From assembly GCA_958496175.1 (NCBI GenBank), contig OY292275.1, positions 40,377,701 to 40,441,700 on the forward strand: DNA of 64,000 bases. Direction: 5' to 3'. A model generated the notes under the pieces. The model was not told the DNA's origin. It made no database searches and saw nothing but the letters and a program-made list of their open reading frames with translations. This DNA is from Sisyra terminalis (taxonomy: Eukaryota > Arthropoda > Insecta > Neuroptera > Sisyridae). Below are positions 35,038 to 47,017 of the stretch, one piece after another. The position numbers and the translations under genes were made by a program. How positions within the stretch are numbered: the first letter of the stretch is position 1; every line of letters starts with the position of its first letter.

Positions 35038-35366
35038 ACATCGAAAGGACATTTCCACCTTCATCCAGTAACAGTTGGATGATCGAAAATCAATGGAAGA
35101 ACCCTGAAAAAAACGTAGAGCAGGCGTTTCCATCATCAACGAAAATCATTGGACGAATTAAGCAGAAAACATAGAGAGGGTGCTCCCACCAACAGCCAAT
35201 CAATCCTGAGTGATCGAAGACTAATGGAAGAACTACGCAGAAAACATAGAAAGGACATTCCTGCCAACAGCCAATCACAACTGAATGATCGAAAATCAGT
35301 GAAGAACCACACAGAAAACATAGAAAAGATATTCTCATCAACAGCCAATCACAGCTGGATGATCGG
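35038..35366. repeat. Tandem repeat, about 75-bp unit, 4.4 copies
   Basis: Units start at TGATCGAA near 35,081, 35,209 and 35,284, with recurring CAGAAAACATAGA and CAACAGCCAATCA blocks. The clearest unit (35,209-35,283) is 75 bp. The unit length is a multiple of three, so open frames persist on both strands (25-residue protein repeats such as RRLMEELRRKHRKD). The copies are diverged. No start, domain or splice signal ties it to a gene. Confidence 0.75.
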
Positions 35367-36039
35367 AATTTTTTCGTAATCACGTATTATCGTCAGTTAC
35401 TACTTTTGATCTTTTTGTTCATACAGTGCGACTAGTACACATTTTAAAAAAAAATTGGTTTCCAAAACCTCAATCAAAGAGGGTGTTTAATCAATCGTTG
35501 TACAATATTAACATCAAAATTTCCACTTAAAATCTTTGGAATTTTATCATCTAAAGAATTTGCGATATCTCTAATGTGTATTTTATTAAATTTTCGTTGA
35601 TGAAGTTATTGCCATCTTTTTAGTCTTGCAGTCTAGTATTCTTTTGTTTTTTTTTTTTTTTTGATTATCAGGATAACATTTCGTATTCGTTTTCGGTATA
35701 GTTTTACAATGTTTTTATTTAAATAATGAAATTTTCATACCAACAATTCACAATTCACCACGGTTATTAGGACGGCCATTCCCAAGAAACGTAATACGCA
35801 ACCGTGCTTATACACAAGAAACACTGGTATGTTTTGTATTTCATTCTCTCGTTCATTATTATATCTTATAGATTTATATGTTTATCTCTTTTAACTGTCG
35901 CTTTTTCATTTCATGAAATTTCAAGCTACAACGATGCTAAAGAAGTTTTCACTTAAAAAAAAAACTAATTGTTCCAACACAATTGTTTAAGAGTGTAGTG
36001 GGGTTATTTCCATAGTAATTGCATATCGAAAAAAATAAA
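35367..36039. other. AT-rich intergenic DNA
   Basis: Contains a 16-base T run at 35,647-35,662. No gene seen. Confidence 0.5.
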
Positions 36040-37150
36040 GAGATTAGTGAAAATAAACGATCAGCTGTATTGGCTTTAATAATTACCAATAAATTTTCCT
36101 GTCAAAATATTGCAAGAAAAGAGATAACTTCCCATCAAACTGTAATGAGAATTCACATCATTATCATATCGAATGAATCGTAACAATCGACGAAATTGTG
36201 GAGGAGTCATAAAAACAACGTCCTGAACAAATCATAAGATTTTAAAGAAATAATTGGTATAAGAACCAATGGAATCAAAATGTCTAAGTGGACGTTACGA
36301 AGGTGATTGTATGAAGCTGACCTGAAATGTAGGCGCCCAGATAAAAAACAAAGCTAACCGTTAAAATGAAGAAAAGCAGGCTTCATTGCCAGAGACTCAG
36401 AGAGTTTCAACATTATATCGTAGAAGAATTTAGAAATGTATAAATAATTGATAACACTCCTCTTATATCATTATTTTTATCAAGTAACGTACATTTGAAA
36501 ATGTTATGAAATTGCTATTTTGTAGGTACTTTTTAGCGATGAGTCTCGGTTAGAAGCTATGATAGAGTCATAAATTTGTTTGGGGAAAAAAATTTGGAGA
36601 ACAATATCTGAAAGATTGTATATCAACATTTATTAGACACCCACCATCCACAATAATATCGTCCTGTATCTCAAAAGAAGGTTCTGGACCGCTATATTTT
36701 GTTGAGGGTACAATAAACAGCTATCAATATTTGAAAGTAATAGACGATATTTTGATATCATATTTTAATGATCTAAGATGCAAAGGAACCTCAAAAAACA
36801 AAATTAAACACGTCCCAAATCCGAATTCTTCCCTAACCGAGTAATTCCTCTGATTTTAATCCTATTAAGAATGTTTGGAGTACCTTTAAAACCCAAGTTT
36901 ACTCTTTCAATAATCAGTCTCTTGATGTTCTAAAACCTAACGATACCAATACATTACAAAGCAGTGCTAAAATTAAAGAAATAAGTAGCCGTTGTATCAA
37001 CTGCATGGCAATTGAAATCCGAGTTTTTAAAAACAAATAATAGTATAACAATTTTTTTAATTATTTAATAACTTTTTTAAACCAAGTTTAGCCCATTTTC
37101 ACAAAAACTACAATATTTTTAGGTGGTTCTAATTCAATGATCAGGAACTG
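36040..37150 (+). pseudogene. Tc1-like transposase relic with right terminal repeat
   Basis: Plus-strand fragments in several frames follow the order of a Tc1 transposase. They are an N-terminal helix-turn-helix-like part near 36,070 (CQNIARKEITSHQTVMRI), GIRTNGIKMSKWTLRR and YEADLKCRRPDKK near 36,260-36,360, the first catalytic block VLFSDESRLE at about 36,520-36,550, and DFNPIKNVWSTFK near 36,850-36,890. Stops and frameshifts abound. The right terminus AATTCAATGATCAGGAACTG ends at 37150 and is followed by TA. A matching left terminus was not found, so it is truncated or rearranged there. Confidence 0.8.
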
Positions 37151-37152
37151 TA

Positions 37153-37910
37153 TTTAACTAACTGCCATATAATCTTTCATATAATATTGAGGTTGCATTA
37201 TGAGTACTTCAGTTGATTTAATTTTACAGCAAGTAAATTCAGTTGTTTGCAATTCACGCTGTTTATGTATGCAAGTGAGCTGAAATTACGTTGAATTGTA
37301 ATCATATTCCAGGGTTTTCTATGCTATTCTCTATAGCGCAACCAGTTAATGTAAATAAATGTTTCAAGAGCTTCTAGATGTTGAATTTAATTCTTATTTT
37401 ATCTGTTCGCCGTTCTATTCTAGTACCATTTCATAATTATAATGCTGATAAACTTGCATTAGAACAAAATCAATACGATGTATAGTATATATACGAGTAG
37501 CATTAGCTACAATGTTATTACATATCTACATAATATGTAGGTATCTGTTAAGAGCTATTTTGTTAACTAGGTAACAATATTAATTGACCTTTTTGGGCCA
37601 TATACTGCGCATTTTATTCATATATTACAGTTGACTGTAACATGAATAGCATTAACATGGCACAGTTACAAACATGTAACCTGTTGCCTTGCTTGTTAAC
37701 TGCTTAAAAGCTCAACATTTTATCAAACGATTTTACAATTGACTTGTGATTCACACAAGGTAATTACAACCATCAAAAGCATTGTTAAAGACCAAATTTC
37801 TTAGAATCTTGCAAATCAAAAACGTAATTAAAATTTTCATTTTACTTTGAAATCGTTAACAGAGTTCAACAAAAATTAAATTTATTGGTACAAAAGACTA
37901 TTTTTTTAAT
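37153..37910. other. AT-rich intergenic DNA
   Basis: No frame, promoter or repeat recognised. Confidence 0.5.
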
Positions 37911-38022
37911 GTTATTTACCGTCGCTTTATAACCACCAAGGTTTTTAGTGACAGTCAAGTTAATAAGAATCCGTAAATCGAGTAATATTGAAAATTTGCT
38001 CGATACGAGATTCGAACCCAAT
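37911..38022 (-). mobile_element. tRNA-derived SINE, 5'-truncated
   Basis: Minus strand: B box GGGTTCGAATCTCG, body ATCGAGCAAATTTTCAATATTAC, then ...AAAGCGACGGTAAATAAC, the conserved 3' end of the family. The A-box head is missing. Confidence 0.75.
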
Positions 38023-38394
38023 GAAAGAAATTGTTTGTTATATAATACGGTAAATTAAATTTTATAAATATCTTACCTCAACGAATCGATTATCAAAACT
38101 GATTTTTTGTAAATGTATTTGATAAACTTCTGTTTTGTGAAATTTTCTCTAATTTTGAACGGAATTACTCAATAATTAATAAGAAAAAAATAATTCAATG
38201 AATTTAGACGGACCCGACGGTTTAGTAGTTCCTTTCATTGGTTCAAATAAGCTTAATTAAAATAACTTTACTCAAATAAACTTTGTGAACAATATTGTTT
38301 TTTTGATTGAAACATAGCACAAGTCGCTAACGATAGTTATTTCATAGGAAAAAAAATTTCAGAGTCGTAACAGAGATGTTACAATGGTAATTCT
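38023..38394. other. AT-rich DNA
   Basis: Nothing recognised. Confidence 0.5.
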
Positions 38395-39436
38395 TAAAAA
38401 AGAATTTTCAAGCAAAGGAGTGTAGTAATAACGGAATCATCAGCCTCATTTCTCACACAGTTAAGATTTCGACTAAAATACTACCGAGGAGATTGGGAAA
38501 AAAAATGGTAAAGATACTACAGAAAAATTAATTTCATTTGAGAAGAGGGAAACGAATGAGGATTGCCATAGTAGTAATATAAATTATCTCAAAAAACGTG
38601 TTAGATAAAAATTAAGAAATATCCACGTGTTTCATTAATAGATAGAAAGTTTTTGATAATATTTACTAGAAAATATTGGTGAATATCTTTCGGAAAATTA
38701 GGGCCTATTGGAGAAACATTTCAGATGATAACAGAAAGCAAAGATTCGTATAAATGAAGAAGCCACGAAGTAAATTAAGATCAAAAGAGGAATTCACCGA
38801 GGATGCTGTCTATTTCTTTCTCGGTTCAATATACACCCAGAATGGATGACTAATGAAGCCTTGAAATGGGCGGACAAATTATTAAATACATCAGGCTGGT
38901 GTTGTTCGCTAAAATGGAAGGGTAATTACTAATTATATAAGATCGTTTGGTTGTCGTCGGAAAAGCTATGAAATGATTGTATTCATGAAAATATCGAAGA
39001 GAAAAATGTGTCCTCACATCAAGATGAAAGCATACTACTAGAAAATGGGGCTCAATTAAAATATTTAAGAAGCACTATCACCAAAGACAAAAAATTACTA
39101 ATGAGATTAAAACATCTCGCTATGATGAAAATCACATCCATCAGCAAGAAAAATTAACTGATACTAAAGCAACTACTTAAGTGTGGAAAAGCTTAAATAA
39201 ATCGGAAACCTGGATCCTTAGAATATAAAAACGGAAACCTGTAGAGTTTTTAAATATGATACTCGATAAAAATGAAGAAAATTAAAGACTTATAAAATAA
39301 TATAAAATCACTAACGTGGAAGTTTCTATTGAAAAGAGTAAATAAAGAAAGAACGACCGTCGATGTGGTGACGAGAAAAAAACGAACTAGATGGGCCACA
39401 TTCTCAGAGGAAAAAAAAATTCTTAATGTTGTAGAA
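38395..39436 (+). pseudogene. Decayed non-LTR retrotransposon reverse transcriptase
   Basis: Stop-ridden plus-strand frames keep RT order. SLISHTVKISTKILPRRL (38,448) is the fingers region, followed by LRRGKRM at about 38,540 and CFINR-KVFDNI-W near 38,640. A gap covers the palm. QLKYLRSTITKDKK near 39,060, SETWILR near 39,200 and finally RVNKERTTVDVVTRKKRTRW at 39,332 form the C-terminal block typical of one LINE group. The last piece is still open (39329-39436) and runs into a SINE. No target duplication was found. The element is old. Confidence 0.75.
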
Positions 39437-39586
39437 GCTTACTGGTGGCCGAGTGGTCAAGGTTGCCGCATCATTGCCGATCGTTATATCGAGCAAATTT
39501 TGAACATTTCTCGGTTTACGATTTTTTATTAACCCTGAAGTCGCTAAAAATTCTGGCAGTTGTTAGACCACGATATATAACAAAAA
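39437..39586 (+). mobile_element. tRNA-derived SINE inserted in the LINE relic
   Basis: Starts ...CTTACTGGTGGCCGAGTGG with a perfect A box, body ATATCGAGCAAATTTTGAAC, TTTTTTATTAACCCTGAAGTCGC, tail AACAAAAA. The insertion interrupts the C-terminal codons of the LINE frame, so it postdates it. Confidence 0.8.
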
Positions 39587-41074
39587 TAGATATATTGTAG
39601 AAAACACCTCACCAGAAGTAAACAATGCTGAAGATAAATTCAACCATGTTGGAAACTAAATCTTCCATCAGGTATAGAACAACAAGAAAATATGAGTGGA
39701 AAAACATTCATTTATGTTGTAAAATTTGCAAAAGGAAGAAAAAAGCGATAGTTTCATAAAATAATTAAATGTTAAAATTCTAGTTAGTATACAAATACAT
39801 ATCAATGGTGCCTGTCATAACGGCATTAAAGGTAACGAAAACGCTGCGCCAAAAAATATATAACTCAAAAACAATTATACCGTAATCAGCTATCGGAAAC
39901 TTTGAAAATACTTTTTGTTTAGGTTATTGTGCTTTATTGAAAATACCCGCATTTTGTTAAAAATTTTACTTAACAATTCAAACATTATTTTTTAAATACT
40001 TTGTGCATTTAACTTAAAAATTAATCTCTCACAAAATTTAGGGGAAAAAATTGAAATTTTTATCTAATTTTAAAATCATAAAGGTGCACAGTAGATGGTA
40101 AAATATACAGCCATTGTTTAAATGTTATTATTGACTTCTAAAATGCCCTAAAAACTTTCATGATCACTCGAAAATTAATGTAATTGTTGACAATGGTGAA
40201 TAGATATTAAATACAGATTGTTTTCATTGATTATGTTTAAGCTAAAAGTTTGTTTCACAACATTGAACAAAAACAGCTGAGACTAGGGAAATATTTAGCG
40301 ATACTTTAATTTCTAAACTACTAAAATTGCAATTTTAAATTTAACAGATCAACAACGTGGTATTAAATGCATGAATAAATACAAACATTGAACTTCTATA
40401 CGCCTGATTTTCTTTGCGAACCATTTCAATTTAGCTACGAACCACTAGCTTTCTACGCACCACTAGTTGCCTACGGCTAGTCTGAAGCAGCGGTTTTCAA
40501 TCTTTTTCAACGAAGGATGTGGTGTGAGTTAGAGTTTACATTTCGGCAAGTTTTAATACAATAACTAAAAAAACTTAAGCTTCAAAGAGTGCATCAATAC
40601 TGCACCACAAAGTCTGAATGCTTTTCGTTTCACTACCCAATGTAGTCGTGTTCTAGTTTAGGTTTTCTCTGCTTTTATCAAGAGAATCAAACATTTGTAT
40701 AAAATATTCATAAACTCCGCATGGTTTTATTTCTGCTCAACACCGTTGACTTTGTAAACGGAACAAATAAAAAAATAGCATTTTCATAAAAATCTTGGTA
40801 GGCAAAAATATTTGGCGAATTATGTAGCCACTATATATCTGCTAGTTTTTACAAGGCAATGTTTTTTTGTATATTTACGGTTTTACTTTAAAAATTAAAA
40901 AAATTCTTGTTAAAAATATTCTCTTTATTGATGATTCATATGCAAATACTGTTTATTTCGCTTCTATTACCTCACTGTGTTGTTAGTTTGTAAGATACAT
41001 AACTTATAATCTCTTGTTTCACCTACTTCTCAGCATTTTATTGTGCTGAATTTTGGCACACCTGCTTACTCTCG
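39587..41074. other. Intergenic DNA with a possible hAT end
   Basis: The first 120 bp may be the LINE 3' end. CAGCGGTTTTCAATCTTTTTC at 40,488 resembles a hAT terminus, and ACCACTAG motifs just before it (40,441 and 40,460) resemble hAT subterminal sequence, but no partner end was found. No gene. Confidence 0.4.
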
Positions 41075-41780
41075 ATGACAGCGCATGGATCTATCCTATA
41101 CCGATTTGCCAATTAAATTTCAAAGTTTGAATTTTCCAAAAAAAATTTTGTCAATCTATGGGAAAACGATGAAAATCTATATGTGAAAAGCGTGTTCAAT
41201 GGTGTCTCAATTTTTGTTAATTTGGAAGAGTTTGCTGGGTCGAAAAGTGTGGAAAATATTTTCCAAGCCTTCAAAAACACGTTATCTTATATTTCACATA
41301 TTTTTATTCAATAATGTATGGTGGGAAAATTTTATTTTCCCATCGAATCCCCCCCCATTTGAATTTGATGAAAATATTTGAGTGAAAAGCGTGTTTAATT
41401 ATGTCTTGATTTTAAAAACTTTTAAATGTCATTTTTTCTCCTTGTTTTTGGTTGGGGGGAAGGTTTCGTTAAGTTTACTTTTTTCTTTTCTTTTTCTTTT
41501 ATTATTAAACAACAGTTTTCTACATTTTCCTGCATTTTGTTATTATATGTCGCTAAAAATCTTACTTTCTTATCAGTTTACTATATTAATGATTAAATAA
41601 TTAATTTTTCGTTATTAATTAATTATTACTAAACATTTTGTCACAAACGAAACGGTTTCTTTCCCAAACTTCTACGAACAATTTCCCATTGATTGGAAAA
41701 AAAAAATTTAGAAATTTCAAACTTTAAAATTTTCTCTGCTAATCGGTAAAGGGTCATGGATCTATCGTAAAATTTAATAA
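41075..41780. mobile_element. Inverted-repeat element, about 700 bp
   Basis: Left arm about 41,081-41,166 (TACCGATT...AAAGTTTGAATTTTCC...TCTATGGGAAAA) and right arm about 41,680-41,775 are diverged inverted copies (right, reversed: TACCGATT...AAAGTTTGAAATTTCT...CAATGGGAAA). Frames at 41199-41381 and 41382-41600 inside are not recognisable. Borders are approximate. Confidence 0.5.
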
Positions 41781-41997
41781 CCACCAAGTATTTATACTTT
41801 AATTAAAATTTTAACTAAAGAAAAAATCAAGCGCAAGTAAAATTGGGTCAATTTAAGGATAATCTAATCGAAATAACAGTTGAATTAAATGACAACAATC
41901 AGTTAGTTCAAATTTGAAACAATGATTAGCAAAATTGATACTAAAAATTTATTAACAGACTAAGAAAAAAGAGAAAATAATAATATTTAAAAAAAGA

Positions 41998-42310
41998 TTT
42001 TAAAATCTCGCTTCTATTGATGAAATGCATTAATCAGGTAACAAGTAAATACCTGAACTGAATCTTCGTACCGATCAAAAAAAAAATTAAGCTATCTAGT
42101 TGTGCATCAAAGCAAGGGAGGTGGCACTTTTGTTTACAATTTGGTAATATGGAATACCCCTTACTTGGATGTACAACTCGATAGCTTATAATTCTCATTA
42201 GTTGGTTAATATTGCCGAAATATCGATGGTGCTATTGGTACGAAGATTCAGTTCATAAATTTATTTCTAACCGTTTTAGTGCATTTTATCAATAGAAGCG
42301 AGATTTTTTA
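41998..42310. mobile_element. Foldback MITE, about 313 bp
   Basis: Almost the whole segment is an inverted repeat. AAAATCTCGCTTCTATTGATGAAATGC at the left is matched by GCATTTTATCAATAGAAGCGAGATTTT at the right. Inner blocks GAACTGAATCTTCGTACC and AAGCTATCTAGTTGTGCATC are matched as well. It is flanked by A/T runs, so the duplication cannot be defined. Confidence 0.75.
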
Positions 42311-43855
42311 AAAAAAAAATATTTTTATGTATTTTATAAATTTTAGTTTACTGTTACTTTATAGATTTGAAGCATACAATTACCCACGACGATATTTGTA
42401 ATGAATAAATTTTAACGGAAAATTCAAGTCAACACATTAAAGTGTCGCAAATTCAATAATATAATTTTGTCGCTTTTATTTGATTCGCATTGGTATAAAT
42501 CTAACGCAAACAAAAGGAAAATTAATGTGAAATAAAAGTGAAGCCTTATTTGCATGTCAAAAAAATAAAACGCAAAAAAAATCAAATCAACCATTTTATT
42601 AAGTTGAAATAATGTAACCTTTGGCTTTTAAAAATATATTTTTGAAATGAAAAGAGCTTTTGTTACAAACAAATATGTATACTGAAATGTAATTTGACTC
42701 AAACACTGTCTATGCAACTTTATTTAATAATGCTTACTTCTGTACAAGAAGCTTTTAGTTTGTCATATTATAAAGCTTTCCATAAACTTGTTTCTATAAA
42801 TATTATTTCACATAAAATCTAGGTTACAATCAAATTACAAAAGAATAAAACATCACTTTTTTGGAATGTCTCGTCAATTTTTTTCCTATACATAACAATG
42901 TTTTCCCTAAGCATAATTTTATATTATTTTTTTTCAAAATGGAAACCCTATTCTTATAAATTTTAATTATTATAATGACCGACTTACCACTCATGACCAA
43001 TTAATGTTTTCCTTTTAATCGATCGATTGGAATAACATTTGTATTTTCTACGATTGTGTTTTATTATTTATCTAGGAATATTCAGGAGTTTCAACTTCCA
43101 CGACAGTACTTCATGTAGACAACTGGCGTTTCATTCTAAAAATAGACTCAGAAGTAAACATTGACAAAGCCGCATCATTTCATGAAAAAAATATTTACAG
43201 ACACATTTACGCTTACGTAAGCATAGCATATCAATTATTCTTAAAAAACGACAACTGGAATTTAATTGAATTTAGAAAAAAAAAGAATAATTATGATTGA
43301 ATTGTTATGCATACCATTATTGATATTATATATCAACAAGATTAAGCAAACGAGAAAATTACAAATTAATTAAATTTCCAAGTTGAACATTTATTTGAAA
43401 TTAACATCCCTGTAATTACTCCGCAGTGAACTCACAATTTATTCGACTTTAGGTAAAACATAAATTGTAGGCCCGACAAATTCAATTACTACGTTTTATT
43501 TTTAGACATAATAAGTGATACGATTAAATATGTTTTTTTCACAATTGACTGAAAATCGGTCAGGAAAAACTCGGTCAGCACTTTACATGGATGATACGGA
43601 TACCATATATTTTGATATAACCGAGAAAAACTATTGATTTTTCACTGTTTAATTGAACACGGTCTTAATTTAAAGCGGTTCTATCGTTTATAATTCAACA
43701 AGTGTCAAAACCACTAAAAAATTTATAACGTAAAACAATAATTTCAGAGCTTTAAGTTTTAAAATATATATCAGATTTTAAATGTTAAAAAGGTGTAAGA
43801 ATTTTGAGAACAAAGGCTGGAATAATGATATCCTATCTTTTGTAAGATTGAAAAT
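42311..43855. other. AT-rich intergenic DNA
   Basis: No gene or clear repeat. Confidence 0.5.
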
Positions 43856-44046
43856 TTGACTCATCACATAACAGTTGCGGAGAGATCGAATTCAACTTGA
43901 TAAGCACTGGTGAGACTTGCTTGGCAATCGAAATATGTTTCAAGATATAATGCCTGTGTTGTAATGTCTATGTATAATGTTTAGATGTTTAGAGTTTACT
44001 TTCTTAAATTAGACTACAATATATTTTATATATTGTTTATATCAGG
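43856..44046 (+). mobile_element. Old Penelope-like element 3' end
   Basis: In the same order as the young elements it carries CTCATCACATAACAGTTGCGGAG (end of the ORF, compare HHIEVTE), then a decayed hammerhead with CTGGTGA, TTGCTTGGCAATCGAAATA, and finally TGCAATATATTTTATATATTG-like sequence (ACAATATATTTTATATATTG). Overall similarity is clear but many substitutions separate it from the 5-14 kb copies. Only about 190 bp remain; no RT is present. Confidence 0.8.
43898..43945 (+). ncRNA. Decayed hammerhead motif
   Basis: CTGGTGA replaces CTGATGA (a change in the essential core), stem II keeps TTGC...GCAA, and GAAA is intact. The changed core base predicts loss of self-cleavage. This is an old copy for comparison with the intact ones. 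Confidence 0.6.
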
Positions 44047-44110
44047 GATAGTTAACAAGTTGATCACGAGACCAATTTTGATCGACCGTCGAACTCTCGC
44101 AGTATTTAGG
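44047..44110. mobile_element. hAT-like end abutting the Penelope relic
   Basis: CAGGGATAGTTAACAAGTTGATCACGAG followed by GATCGACCGTCGAAC resembles the termini of the nested hAT-like element at 32,207 (GGGTAGGCAAAC with GATCGAC repeats). Its other end was not found. Confidence 0.4.
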
Positions 44111-46380
44111 GTGGAATTCCGTGTTGAATTTTAAAGTATTTAAAAACAAATATTTAACCATAAATTGGGTAAATAATTAAAGACAGACATTATAATTTTA
44201 TATAATAGTATTAGTAAAGGTAATAGTTTTGCATTATAAACTGTTTCATAAATAGAATGGACAATTCGTAAATGAGTTTCATTACTAACTAATTCATACT
44301 GATTTGGGTTTCCATGGTTCACTTTTAATAGGTATATCTTAATAATAATTTTATTAAATTCTTGAGAATAGTAGCAGTCTACTTAATTTTTGCTTTAAGT
44401 ATTGAGAGTTTCCTATTCGTTAACTTATCTATTGAATGACTATAATAATATTGTTACGTTTTTTACTTTTATTTATATTTGACGGGTTTATTTGATTTTT
44501 TGTTACGAATTTAACTAATCGATTAAAAACACAATAGATTTTCAAAACTCTTTTGAGTTTGGAATTAAAAGTAAAGAACACGTTTTCAAATATATTTTTA
44601 TATGTGTCCCATAAAAGAAAATCATTCCCTCACATCTTTACTGACAGTCGATATAAGAGTACATATGTAATCATTCATGAAGGTTATCATCAATTTTTGA
44701 TTGTAAGGGATACTATATACTATATACTACTAAGTTATCTTACATGTGTGTAAGTATCTGTCCCAAAATAAAAATATGAAGGTTTTATTATTTATAAGAT
44801 TACATTTTTAGTCGCCATTCCCTCACATTGAAAAAAATAAAGGTATTTACTATATATTAATAATAATTGCGCATAAAGTAGGTTATCAGAGAGTAAACTT
44901 ACACAAAAATTCAGAAGTAACAAAATTTTATATACTAAGATTTTTTAAATTATACTTCATTTCGTCATTCCCTCATTTCAAATTGAAACGTGGGAATGAC
45001 AATATATGAAGTAAAGGATTTTAAACTAATCGAACTGGAATTATTATTTTTTTGCTTATTTAATCCTTAAATTCACCGCTTTTTTCCTGTTTAAAGATAA
45101 AAACATCATTCATATTGACTTTAGTGAAAATTATTGCTGTAAGTACAAGGCTGATATACAAGTAGTTCATTTTGACGGTGTAGGATAACAAATTACATAT
45201 TACAAAGAAGTATTATATCAACACAACAGTAATACTGTTAGGGCCTAAATTTTGTCCTCTTTATCAAACAATAACAGACACGATTCAATGACGGTATGGC
45301 CTATAAAAACCATTCTCCAACTTTCAAAATCATAAATTATCCTTATAATTCGTCTAAAATAAGTTTATTCTGGGGATCACTATATTGGTTAAAATCTAGT
45401 TTCACAAGTACTACAAAATTGACAAAACAAAACAATTTGCTGAGAATCATCCATATACAGTTTTTATATATAGATCTACACAGTTATATATAGCACATTA
45501 TTAGCCTTAACTGGATTCAATTTGGCCGGAGGTTCATAGTAAAACTAGGGCTTTATTCATACACTTAAAAAGAATGACAGTCGTTTTCTTGTTAGCAACT
45601 ATCATAAAATATGTTTAGCATAAAACTATACGAAAATTTAAATACATTTTTCTAGCTCAATAACTCTTCCATTGAATAAGGTTTCCAATCATTTGATTTT
45701 AATTATAATTAAATATAATAAATACCTTATATCTCACCAGTTTTCAATACAAATCGATAGCCTGACAAAAACAAGAGTAATAATTTTTAGTTCTCAAAAT
45801 ATTTTGCTAAAGTAAAATTATTAAAATTACTTGCGTTTCATTTGATCTTAAAAACTAATACTTGAAACATGAAATTTTGTATTTATTTAAACGTAACCTT
45901 TTAGAGTTGTAAAATTTTGTTTTCATATCAATAAGCTTGATATTAATTTTATTATGATATTGTTTAGCAAAAAATAATTTCACAGTTTCAAATTTAAGCA
46001 TTTTACTTATGGAAACTTTTGAAGTTTAATTAATTTTGATAAAATTGTAAATGTCTAAACAAATACCAAAATATTATTGTAATTGAAAAGTGAAAACTTC
46101 CCTAAAGTTAATAAAGTTTTCGTGTTGAAATTGCTAACAAGAAATTGTTGATGAGAAGTTCATTAATTTCGTATAATTGGAAATGTGTTTATTAAATTTG
46201 GTTGTTAAATTTGAATTAAGAAATCTGAGGATATTTTTTGTCTGAAATACGGTAGTACACTGTTTGTCATTTATACTACCCTGGAAGTGAATTGGAACTT
46301 TTTACAGCTGTAAAATTGTAGTCGAGCGTAGCAGGTTATAGAACTGTCTTGAATTTGTGAATGGATTACAACATATAGAT
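44111..46380. other. AT-rich DNA upstream of the 46.8-kb gene
   Basis: Only low-complexity frames, with three CATTCCCTCA phrases between 44,620 and 44,975. No gene recognised. Confidence 0.5.
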
Positions 46381-46782
46381 ATATTCCCGGTGAAGGGGTT
46401 CACGTCGTCGTAGAGCCGGGAGTGGAGTTGGCGGGTAGATTTTTGGCCCGGCTGTTTTTGGCATAACTGTCAGTTTACGGAAGCAGTGCGGTGCGGCGAA
46501 TGGATAAAAGGACGCAACAATTCGACATCAGAGCCACGAGCCGCGCATCCCAACATTTAGATACAGAGATCGGCCAAGTATTTTCAGAAACTACGATCAA
46601 TAGCCAACACGTAAAGCTTTTCGAGCGAATCCAGAAGCCGTTCACATGACTCCCGACCAATCAGGGGATTCGACACAAGTGTCGCAGTTTGCGCGGGTTC
46701 GTTGATGGCCAACTTCTGCTCCTACCCTCCATCGTAGACAATTTCATTCACAGATTGTGTGGGAGGTTGTGAAAGACGAGAG
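46381..46782 (+). promoter_or_regulatory. GC-rich upstream region of the 46.8-kb gene
   Basis: 400 bp far richer in G, C and CpG than the surroundings (for example TTCACGTCGTCGTAGAGCCGGG, GCAGTGCGGTGCGGCGAA, CCACGAGCCGCGCATCCC). It lies immediately upstream of a TATA/initiator pair, so it is most simply the proximal regulatory region. A 61-codon minus-strand frame crossing it is not credible. Confidence 0.5.
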
Positions 46783-46790
46783 TGACGTCA
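46783..46790 (+). promoter_or_regulatory. Perfect CRE (TGACGTCA)
   Basis: The palindromic CREB/ATF site lies 50-57 bp upstream of the inferred start of transcription, a normal functional distance. A near-match GACGTCAT follows at 46821. Cyclic-AMP-responsive control is an inference; similar octamers also occur in repeats elsewhere in the window. Confidence 0.5.
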
Positions 46791-46811
46791 GAGGGGTTAT
46801 TCCATAGATTA

Positions 46812-46840
46812 TATATAAGGGACGTCATCGCAACGCGCCA
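46812..46840 (+). promoter_or_regulatory. Core promoter: TATA box and initiator
   Basis: TATATAAG at 46812-46819 is followed 28 bp later by CCACTCT, a fit to the initiator YYANWYY, with the start at A46840. Spacing and position upstream of the spliced ORF make this the likely promoter. Confidence 0.65.
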
Positions 46841-47017
46841 CTCTGTTGCTGGACGTCTTTGTGCTACCATCGCAACTTTCAAATTTGTCAACTACCTTAA
46901 TACCCAATTAAAAAGGAGTTTGTGCTTAAATTAATTAAAAACACCCTAAAAAGTTTTTTTACAAAAAAAAAGTGTTACATTTAAAAAAAATTGTGATTGA
47001 TTACTAAATCCTCAATG
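46840..47017 (+). other. Exon 1 (5' UTR and start codon) of the secreted precursor gene
   Basis: 178 nt from the inferred start to CTCAATG|GTAAGT. No ATG precedes the last three bases, so the first start codon of the mRNA is formed by the final codon of the exon. Splicing to the acceptor at 47261 places it directly before the ATG of exon 2, giving ATG-ATG-AAG in frame. If the intron is retained, the ATG reads only eight codons before a TAG at 47039. Confidence 0.65.

Noticed and set aside
41199..41600. 60- and 72-codon adjacent frames
   Set aside because: They lie between the arms of an inverted-repeat element and have low-complexity Phe/Leu content.
46475..46660. 61-codon minus-strand frame in the promoter region
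   Set aside because: GC-rich regulatory DNA stays open by composition; opposite to the real gene.
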